This document shows positions 56,441-62,422 of a stretch of DNA of 62,422 nt, piece after piece. Under the pieces are notes generated by a model. The model saw only the letters and a program-made list of their open reading frames with translations. It ran no database searches and was not told the origin of the DNA. The position numbers and the translations under genes were made by a program. This DNA comes from Oscillatoriales cyanobacterium M59_W2019_021 (GTDB taxonomy: Bacteria; Cyanobacteriota; Cyanobacteriia; Cyanobacteriales; Geitlerinemataceae): NCBI GenBank assembly GCA_015295945.1, contig DVED01000001.1, positions 1-62,422 of the forward strand. Direction: 5' to 3'. How positions within the stretch are numbered: the stretch's first letter is position 1; each line of letters starts with the position of its first letter.

Positions 56441-57848
56441 TCTCTCGAACGCCTGCAACTTCCGAACTCTTTTGAAACACATTTCGCAGCCAAGGGGGAG
56501 CGATGAAGGTTGTCAGGATCACCATGACAATGATGGCAGCTTGGAGAGAGTCCGAGAGGACGCCACTGGCTGCCCCAACTCCGGCAAAGACCAATCCCAC
56601 TTCGCCTCGGGGAATCATGCCCACACCGATCGCCCATTTATTAATTCCCGGCTGACCGAACACCGTCAAGCCCGTTACCACTTTACCGACGATCGCCACC
56701 ACAATGAGGAAGCTGGCAATAATCAAACCTTCACGATTGCTGGGAACGGCGGGATTGAGAACGCCGATATCCGTTTGCGCCCCCACCACCACGAAGAAAA
56801 TGGGGACGAACATATCGGCAATGGGTATCACTTGCTCTTCTAATTCTCGTTGGATTTCCGTTTCGCCCAAAACCAATCCGGCAGCAAACGCGCCTAGAAT
56901 CGCTTCTAAGTGAATGGCGGCTCCCAAATACGACAGGATAAAGGCAAAAATGAGAGCGGAAATCAGCAGTGGACCCCGCGTTTTTAGCTCTTTGACCAAC
57001 GCCACGAAATAAGGACCCAAAAACCGACCGAGAACGATCGCCCCGATTAAGAACGCTCCAGCGCTAATGGTGAGATAGAGAATGTTGGTGACTTCGATTT
57101 CCCCGGTTTTCACCAAACTGGCAACCACTGCCAGAACGATAATCCCGAGAACGTCATCGAGAACGGCTGCCCCGATAATAATTTGACCTTCTTTAGAACT
57201 GAGGCGATCGATTTCTGCCAAGACCTTCGCCGTAATGCCAATACTGGTTGCTGTCAGTGCTGCCCCGGCAAAAATGGCGGGAATCGTCGGCGTACCAAAT
57301 AAAGTAATCAGTCCCACCGTTCCCAAACTGAAAGGAACCACGACCCCAATTACGGCAACCACCGCCGCTTGAGGACCGTATTTAATTAATTCTGCCAATT
57401 CCGATTCCAATCCGATCTCGAACAGGAGGATAATCACCCCCAATTCCGACAGGACGGAAATCACCTCGGAGATGGCTGCAAAGGTGGCATCGGCAGCCGC
57501 CGGAGTCAGACCGCCCGTGGTTTGCAAGAAGTTGAGGATAGCCGAATCGGCAGCGTGGGCGCCGCTTTCGGGAAAGACCAGTAAATTAAGAGCGGAAACC
57601 CCGACGACCACGCCGCCCACCAAGTCCCCTAGAACGGGGGGTAAATTAATTCGGGCGCAAATTTCTCCCCCGATTTTGCTGGCGAAGTAAACGACGACCA
57701 AACTCAGCAGCACCCCGGACATGACGATCGAGGATTCGGCAGTGGCTTCGGATTCGGTTGCCGTTGCTAGCACCGGAAGGATCGAGCTAGCGTCGGACAG
57801 GGAAAAAATGGGCGAGACCGAACTCACCCACGGAATGCAATCGATCAT
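56430..57848 (-). CDS. CPA2-family cation:proton antiporter (NhaS3-like)
   Basis: A 472-residue membrane protein with about 11-12 helices. It resembles the cyanobacterial thylakoid Na+/H+ antiporter NhaS3. The paired aspartates Asp231-Asp232 in GAAVLDDVLGII mark the ion-binding site; LPPVLGDLVGGVVVG and FIPRGEVGLVFAGVG (here GMIPRGEVGLVF) are other family blocks. It exchanges Na+ or K+ for H+. No TrkA-type regulatory domain is attached. The gene symbol is withheld because CPA2 paralogues are numerous in cyanobacteria. Confidence 0.88.
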   Translation of the reverse strand: MIDCIPWVSSVSPIFSLSDASSILPVLATATESEATAESSIVMSGVLLSLVVVYFASKIGGEICARINLPPVLGDLVGGVVVGVSALNLLVFPESGAHAADSAILNFLQTTGGLTPAAADATFAAISEVISVLSELGVIILLFEIGLESELAELIKYGPQAAVVAVIGVVVPFSLGTVGLITLFGTPTIPAIFAGAALTATSIGITAKVLAEIDRLSSKEGQIIIGAAVLDDVLGIIVLAVVASLVKTGEIEVTNILYLTISAGAFLIGAIVLGRFLGPYFVALVKELKTRGPLLISALIFAFILSYLGAAIHLEAILGAFAAGLVLGETEIQRELEEQVIPIADMFVPIFFVVVGAQTDIGVLNPAVPSNREGLIIASFLIVVAIVGKVVTGLTVFGQPGINKWAIGVGMIPRGEVGLVFAGVGAASGVLSDSLQAAIIVMVILTTFIAPPWLRNVFQKSSEVAGVRESQE

Positions 57849-58019
57849 TCATTCTCCAGAACTCGCTCTGTATAATGTACCTGGTTATCCGCCGATCAGG
57901 GGCGCAGGGGATGGGGAACCGCCCAGATTTTCCCATGTCCGTCGCCATGTTATAGCTGTAGCCAGGAGTGTTAGGAAGGCAAAACTGGAAACCCCAACCG
58001 ATCGACCTTCTGCCTTCTG

Positions 58020-58712
58020 TTATAACGGCATCATTTCTGGCGATCTCGGGAGTTGAATTTCGCAATGAATGCGACTGAAGGTGGGGCGGAAACAGCGATC
58101 TTCCACCAGAATTTCCATGCGCCGATCGGGCAACCCAAAGCAAACTCGGTTACGATAATCCTGAGTTGCGTCGTCCCAGTGTCCGTGAACGGCGAGCAGA
58201 TCTTCCAATGTGTCGAAACCGTTCACCCAATGGGGCGGAGCCAGCCAAAATAAATAATAGCGAGAACGATCGAGTCCAAACTGCAATTGAGCGCCCACGG
58301 CAACCACGCCTTTAAAGCGATCGGACGGATGGCTGCGACGCTTTTGATAGTCGGTCAAGCGCTGGCGATACAAATATAACGGTTTGGATGTCAGTTTAGC
58401 CATGCCCCGCTCGAGTTGTCGCGCGTCGGTTGCCTCCCGTTTGATTTCACTGGCGAAGTGAAATCCCACTTCGTCTTCGGGACCGAGCAGTTGCCGCAGC
58501 GATACGGGGTGCGGATCGCCGACTGAGAGAATCTTAGATTCCGAAGGGGTTGGGGTCATCCAACAGGCAACGATGAGATAGTTCTCGGTTTTGGGATAGC
58601 GAACGACAAAGCCGTTGACCAACGTTCCCACTTTTCCCAGGGGATCGCGATCGTCGGTCGAGTCCTTGAACGGCTTGACGCGATATCCTTCAAACAAATC
58701 GAAATTCAGCAT
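58020..58712 (-). CDS. Conserved-looking hypothetical protein
   Basis: A 230-residue soluble protein with no domain I recognise. It has no signal peptide or membrane segment. Two features stand out: a central basic stretch (LYRQRLTDYQKRRSHPSD) and an aromatic-rich run (YYLFWLAPPHWVNGF). Codon use matches its neighbours, supporting a real gene. It lies between the antiporter and prfB on the same strand, with gaps of over 170 bases on both sides. Confidence 0.7.
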   Translation of the reverse strand: MLNFDLFEGYRVKPFKDSTDDRDPLGKVGTLVNGFVVRYPKTENYLIVACWMTPTPSESKILSVGDPHPVSLRQLLGPEDEVGFHFASEIKREATDARQLERGMAKLTSKPLYLYRQRLTDYQKRRSHPSDRFKGVVAVGAQLQFGLDRSRYYLFWLAPPHWVNGFDTLEDLLAVHGHWDDATQDYRNRVCFGLPDRRMEILVEDRCFRPTFSRIHCEIQLPRSPEMMPL

Positions 58713-58849
58713 GGTCGGGGGCTCTGCTATAGCTTTTGTCTGGTTCTACCACGGTTAGATTGACCGGTCGTGTAACTGGGAATACAGTTTGCCGAGCGAT
58801 CGCCCGATCGGTACTTACAAGGGAATGTTTTTTAGATTCGGGTGAGTTT

Positions 58850-58945
58850 GAGCAGGGGAAGCCAGGGGAGCAGGGGAAGCAGAAAGCAAAAGCGCGACTA
58901 GCAACCCCAAATCTAAAATCTAAAATTCTAAACCCCAAACCCCAA
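58850..58945. repeat. Compound low-complexity repeat downstream of prfB
   Basis: GCAGGGGAAGCCAGGGGAGC units, then CCCCAAATCTAAAATCTAAA units and CCCCAAACCCCAAATC. Confidence 0.6.
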
Positions 58946-58956
58946 ATCACTAAAGA

Positions 58957-60079
58957 CTATTCCACCGCACTTTCAACCCCTCGATCGCCCTGACGCAGAT
59001 ACGCTTCGATAAACGGGTCGAGATCGCCATCCATCACATCGCCGATTGCCGACGTTTCCACCCCCGTACGCAAATCTTTGACCATTTGATAGGGGTGAAA
59101 CACGTAGTTGCGAATTTGGTTGCCCCAGGCAGCTTCCACCATATCGCCGCGAATTTCGGCAATTTCTTGAATCCGCTGTTCTCGGGCGATAATCAATAAT
59201 TTTGCCTTGAGTAAAGCGAGAGCTTTTTCCTTATTTTGCAGTTGCGATCGCTCTTGGGTGCAGCGAACGGCTAGACCCGTCGGCAAGTGAACGATGCGGA
59301 CTGCCGTTTCCACCTTATTGACATTTTGTCCGCCTTTACCGCCCGATCGCGAAGTGGTAATTTCTAAATCCTTTTCGGGAATCTCGAGTTTCACCTCTTC
59401 ATCCAGAATCGGCATCACCTCCACCCCGGCAAAACTGGTTTGTCGCTTGCCGTTGGCGTTAAATGGCGAAATTCTCACCAAGCGGTGGGTTCCCTTTTCT
59501 GCCTTCAAATACCCGTAAGCATAGCGTCCGGTAATTTCCAGGGTCACGGATTTAATCCCCGCTTCGTCCCCTTCCGACAGTTCCGTCGTTTCCGCCCGAT
59601 ACCCTTGCTTTTCGCACCAGCGAGTATACATTCGCAGCAGCATTTCCACCCAATCTTGAGCATCCGTTCCTCCGGCTCCAGCATTAATTGTCAGTACCGC
59701 GCCCCCTTTATCGTAGGGTTCCGAGAGGAGCTGCTGCAATTCCCACTGTTCCAACTCTCGATTGAGGCGATCGACATTGGTTTGCGCTTCCGCCAGCAAC
59801 ATCTCGTCGGTATCTTCGGCGAGCAATTCCAACACCGCTTGGGTATCTTCCAAGGTCCTGACCCAACGCTGGTACTGCTCTACGCTGGATTTGAGGTCGT
59901 TGAGGTGTTGCAGGGTCTTTTGGGCGCGATCGCGATCGTCCCAGAATTCCGGTTGAGCCGCAACTTGCTCGAGATCTTGAATTTGAGCTTGCAGTGCGGG
60001 TAAGTCAAAGATAGTCCTGGGTTTTCCCCAGGCGATCGGACAAAGTGGTGATTTCGCGTTCGATTTCTAAAACTTCCAT
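58957..60079 (-). CDS. prfB: Peptide chain release factor 2, programmed +1 frameshift
   Basis: RF2 ends translation at UGA and UAA. The ATG at 60079 opens a 24-codon frame ending in CTT TGA C (TGA at 60007-60005). A +1 slip at CTT skips one base and resumes with GAC at 60006, giving 373 residues, the normal length. AGGAC three bases upstream of TAT-CTT-TGA can act as the internal Shine-Dalgarno. RF2 signatures: the SPF codon-reading motif in [14 protein letters not shown] and GGQ in [17 protein letters not shown]2 shortage promotes the slip, so the gene regulates itself. Confidence 0.95.
60005..60022 (-). promoter_or_regulatory. prfB recoding site
   Basis: Minus-strand AGGACTATCTTTGAC spans the internal Shine-Dalgarno-like AGGA, the slippery CTT, the UGA stop and the following C that makes a weak stop context. 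Confidence 0.9.
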
Positions 60080-60083
60080 AGAT

Positions 60084-60252
60084 TAGTCATGGGTCACTGG
60101 TCATTTGGAGTTGGGTGTTTGGGGTTTGGGGTTAGGGATTTGGGGTTAGGGATTTTAGATCTAAGATTTGGGATCTATGACTTATAACTGCTTCCCCTGC
60201 TTCCTCTGCCTCCCCTGCTCTCTTCCCCTCCTGCAACTCCCGAACTCCTGTT
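60084..60252. repeat. Compound low-complexity repeat upstream of prfB
   Basis: GGTCACTGGTCATT units, TTTGGGGTTTGGGGTTAGGG units (telomere-like), CTAAGATTTGGGATC and then CCCCTGCTTCCTCTGCC units and CTCCCGAACTCCTG. It separates prfB from the receiver-domain gene. Confidence 0.65.
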
Positions 60253-60259
60253 AGGAATT

Positions 60260-61354
60260 TTAGCTTGATCGGCGACACTGCGATCGCTCGGCAACGGGGC
60301 ATTGACGCAAAGATTGTTCTAATGCTGCCATATCGATTGGCTTGCTGAGATAATCGTTCATCCCCACTGCCAAACAGGTTTCGCGATCGCCGATTGCCGC
60401 GTTCGCCGTCAGGGCAATAATCCAAGGATGGCGATCGTTCGGCAAGTCTTGACGGATGCGGCGAGTGGCTTCTAAGCCGTCCATGTGGGGCATCTGTACG
60501 TCCATAAACACCACATCGTAAAACTGACGACCCAAAGCATCCAACACTTCTATCCCATTGGTCGCCAAATCCGCCTCGTATCCCAACCGCTTCAAAATTC
60601 TCAACACCAACTTTTGATTGACGGGGATGTCCTCTGCCAGCAGAATTTTCAATGGCGGCGGTTGATCGCTGCCCTCTTCAGGCGCAATCCTGGATCGGTT
60701 GGGGTCGATCGATCTCGGTATCGGAGGTAGAGAACGAGTCGCGGGAAAAGTGATATCCATCCACACCATACTTCCCACTCCCGGCAAACTGTGAGAATGC
60801 AGCGTACTGCCGATTTGGAGAAGGAGTTGATGAATCGGGCGGGGTTCTCCCACCTCCATCGGGCGCGAAAAACAATCGGATAAGGCTAATTGTAGCGGGA
60901 GCAAATGCAACGATTCTGCCGTCCAACCACCTCCCGTATCCTCAACTTGGAAGCGCAGTTGAGAACTCGCAGGTGCGGATTCTGCGAGTGCATCCGGTTG
61001 GAGAACCTCTACTGTGAAGGTCACGCCGCCCACTTTGGTGATGTGAATGGCGTGGTTTAACAGATGAACTAAAATGTCCCGCAATAGTCGATGGTCAGTC
61101 AGCACCCGATCGGGAAGTCGATCGGTCTGGTGGTAGGTAAATGTAATTCCCTTGCGCTCGGCATGGGGGCGGCAGAGATCTACAATCTCTTCCAAAAAAG
61201 AGGAAAGAGACAACTCTGCTGGATAAAACTCCTTCATTTCAACCTCGATTGCCGAATAAAGTGAAGAGGTTGTCAAGGTCGAGTGGCAGAAACTTTCGCC
61301 ACGGGGATCGCTGGTAGCGGCAGGCTGGGAAACCTCAGAGAAAGTTTTTGTCAT
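60260..61354 (-). CDS. Histidine-kinase-like ATPase domain fused to response-regulator receiver
   Basis: A 364-residue protein. Residues about 45-205 resemble the HATPase part of a sensor kinase: N-box LLNHAI (Asn100), D-box VEDTGGGW (Asp139). The dimerisation/phosphoacceptor HisKA region and its His are missing, and the G2 region is poorly kept. A receiver domain follows (about 236-355): acidic pocket AEDIPVNQ, phospho-acceptor Asp285 in VVFMDVQMP, Thr/Ser and Lys in ALTANA and LSKP. It looks like the tail of a hybrid kinase, perhaps a phospho-sink or an ATP-sensing response regulator. Confidence 0.85.
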   Translation of the reverse strand: MTKTFSEVSQPAATSDPRGESFCHSTLTTSSLYSAIEVEMKEFYPAELSLSSFLEEIVDLCRPHAERKGITFTYHQTDRLPDRVLTDHRLLRDILVHLLNHAIHITKVGGVTFTVEVLQPDALAESAPASSQLRFQVEDTGGGWTAESLHLLPLQLALSDCFSRPMEVGEPRPIHQLLLQIGSTLHSHSLPGVGSMVWMDITFPATRSLPPIPRSIDPNRSRIAPEEGSDQPPPLKILLAEDIPVNQKLVLRILKRLGYEADLATNGIEVLDALGRQFYDVVFMDVQMPHMDGLEATRRIRQDLPNDRHPWIIALTANAAIGDRETCLAVGMNDYLSKPIDMAALEQSLRQCPVAERSQCRRSS

Positions 61355-61605
61355 TGAGGAAAACGCTACTGATACACACTAACGAAAATTGTCTGAATTG
61401 ACAATCGAATTAAACCCCCCAGGGGCAAAGTTCTTAACTTTTTCACAGTTTGGGATCGACAATTGTTATGAAAGATACCGTTTGCTTCCCGAGAAACAAT
61501 AGATTGGCGGTCGATCTCGATTGACCGACCTCAATTGAGAATTTTTGATAAGCGTTTGTCGTTTCGCTAAAATTTAAGAAATGTTGCAAAACTATCGATA
61601 AACTT

Positions 61606-61875
61606 ATGAAACCTAACGTCGAAATTTATACCTGGAGTCGCTGTCCCTTCTGCATCCGTGCGAAAGCTTTACTCGACAGCAAAGGGGTTGAATATACCGA
61701 ATACACGATCGATGGTGACGAAGATGCGCGGGACACAATGTCGGAACGCGCTAACGGACGACGCAGCCTACCCCAAATCTTCATCAACAATCGCCACATC
61801 GGTGGCTGCGACGACCTGCACGACCTCGACCATCGCGGCGAACTCGATCCGCTCCTGCAAACGGCATCGGCATAA
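61606..61875 (+). CDS. grxC: Glutaredoxin 3
   Basis: An 89-residue dithiol glutaredoxin that reduces disulfides and glutathione-mixed disulfides. The active site is Cys13-Pro-Phe-Cys16 in WSRCPFCIRAK; the cis-Pro loop SLPQIFINNRHIGGCDDL binds glutathione. It is transcribed alone after a 251-base gap with AT-rich promoter-like DNA. Confidence 0.94.
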   Translation: MKPNVEIYTWSRCPFCIRAKALLDSKGVEYTEYTIDGDEDARDTMSERANGRRSLPQIFINNRHIGGCDDLHDLDHRGELDPLLQTASA

Positions 61876-62158
61876 GCAGCTTGGCATTTCTATTATATAT
61901 AGAAGCGAAATCGGACGGACACCCAGAAGCGGCGATCTGGAGGCGCGGAGATTCGCGTTCTCCTATTTCAAGGCGTTTGGGTTGAAGTTCGAGTTTCCAG
62001 GGTGGCAATATTGCTTTTTTTTTCTCGATCGGGTCGCGTTCGCGGTATCCCAGAACCCCCATAGATTCTCGAGCTTCTCAATACGTCCTGATCGCTATCG
62101 ACCCCACCCGGAGACTGCCAACCGATGACAAAAGGTGAAATTTTTCCGACTTATCCCC

Positions 62159-62164
62159 TATAAT
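62159..62164 (+). promoter_or_regulatory. Probable -10 element of psbD
   Basis: Perfect TATAAT. The base region 17 upstream (62136-62141, TGAAAT) is a poor -35, as is often so for psbD promoters. Predicted start is near 62171. Confidence 0.6.
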
Positions 62165-62221
62165 GAGAAGTAAGGTAAAGAAACGTAAACTCTAAGCACG
62201 CTCGATCTCCTTTTCTGCTTA

Positions 62222-62251
62222 GCGGCGATACTCCAAGAGGAGTCGCTGCGC
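62222..62251 (-). repeat. Small palindromic dispersed repeat, copy 3
   Basis: Minus strand: GCGCAGCGACTCC-TCTT-GGAGTATCGCCGC. It matches copy 1 closely and lies inside the psbD leader, where it would fold as a stable hairpin about 75 bases before the start codon. Confidence 0.65.
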
Positions 62252-62324
62252 GATCGGAGAGTACAACTCGGGCAAGCCGAGAGTCATAATACTTTGCTTC
62301 GCAATACTACTGGAGATTCGCGTA

Positions 62325-62422
62325 ATGACAATAGCAGTAGGACGCGCAACAGTCGAAAGAGGATGGTTCGACGTCCTCGACGACTGGCTGAAGCGCGATC
62401 GATTCGTCTTCGTCGGGTGGTC
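62325..62422 (+). CDS. psbD: Photosystem II D2 protein, N-terminal part
   Basis: The first 32 complete codons of D2, [20 protein letters not shown] followed by [12 protein letters not shown], cut by the window end. D2 pairs with D1 in the photosystem II reaction centre and binds chlorophyll, pheophytin and QA. In cyanobacteria psbD usually overlaps psbC; that part is outside the window. Confidence 0.95.
   Translation, partial: MTIAVGRATVERGWFDVLDDWLKRDRFVFVGW

Larger units (their letters stand above)
61876..62324. other. Intergenic region grxC / psbD with psbD leader
   Basis: The first 270 bases hold no recognisable gene. The psbD -10 element (62159-62164) begins a leader of about 155 bases, which contains one palindromic repeat copy (62222-62251). 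GGAG stands seven bases before the psbD ATG. Confidence 0.55.

Noticed and set aside
61784-62062. 92-codon minus-strand frame over the end of grxC
   Set aside because: It is antisense to the conserved glutaredoxin C-terminus and has no recognisable domain.
1-62422. tRNA genes or CRISPR arrays
   Set aside because: I scanned the gaps for GGTTCGAATC-type T-arms and for regularly spaced repeats of 25-40 bases; none was found. The tandem repeats seen have periods of 7-10 bases and no spacers.

Overview
The window is chromosomal DNA from a cyanobacterium. It carries genes for oxygenic photosynthesis (apcF, psbU, psb27, ndhN and the start of psbD), a cyanobacterial-type glnA with an NtcA promoter, the cyanobacterial ribosomal-protein gene order and abundant GCGATCGC (HIP1) octamers. 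Compound low-complexity repeats between genes (GGGGAAGCAGG-like, GGTCATT-like and TTTGGGG-like units) and many TPR/CHAT/NB-ARC/kinase genes suggest a filamentous, non-heterocystous (Oscillatoriales-like) organism. That placement is inference; the genus cannot be fixed from the sequence alone.

Layout. 1-4.2 kb: a DUF2993 protein, then a minus-strand pair of a TPR/GT61 glycosyltransferase and a methyltransferase. 4.2-8.5 kb: glnA, apcF and a GMC oxidoreductase. 8.6-14.9 kb: a signalling island with an exported CHAT-protease/TPR protein facing a minus-strand operon of a STAND (NB-ARC) ATPase, a membrane Ser/Thr kinase-TPR and a small exported protein. 15-23.7 kb: housekeeping genes (GH57 enzyme, folB, pepP, DUF3120, FHA-adenylate cyclase, psbU, nadB). 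23.7-34.5 kb: a giant two-partner-secretion exoprotein, an alpha/beta hydrolase, a TPR protein, a GHL10 hydrolase, psb27, a Uma2 nuclease, a decayed GUN4 relic and ndhN.

35.2-52.4 kb is the fused S10/spc/alpha ribosomal cluster: rplC-rplD-rplW-rplB-rpsS-rplV-rpsC-rplP-rpmC-rpsQ-rplN-rplX-rplE-rpsH-rplF-rplR-rpsE-rplO-secY, then infA, rpmJ-rpsM-rpsK-rpoA-rplQ-truA-rplM-rpsI-rpmE-prfA. A good sigma-70 promoter lies about 450 bases before rplC, and another sits between infA and rpmJ. adk, usual after secY in cyanobacteria, is absent; its place holds a 20-codon reading frame whose Shine-Dalgarno is buried in a hairpin.

52.4-62.4 kb: an AT-rich patch with a DUF427 gene and an ovoA-type sulfoxide synthase lacking the methyltransferase half, then a SLOG/DprA-like gene, ilvN, an NhaS3-like antiporter, a hypothetical gene, prfB with its programmed +1 frameshift, a histidine-kinase-like/receiver protein, grxC and the first 32 codons of psbD.

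No tRNA, rRNA, CRISPR array or intact transposase gene was recognised. The most unusual items are the CHAT/NB-ARC/kinase island, the adk replacement between secY and infA, the methyltransferase-less ovoA patch, the GUN4 relic with an in-frame stop, and three copies of one palindromic repeat, one of them in the psbD leader.
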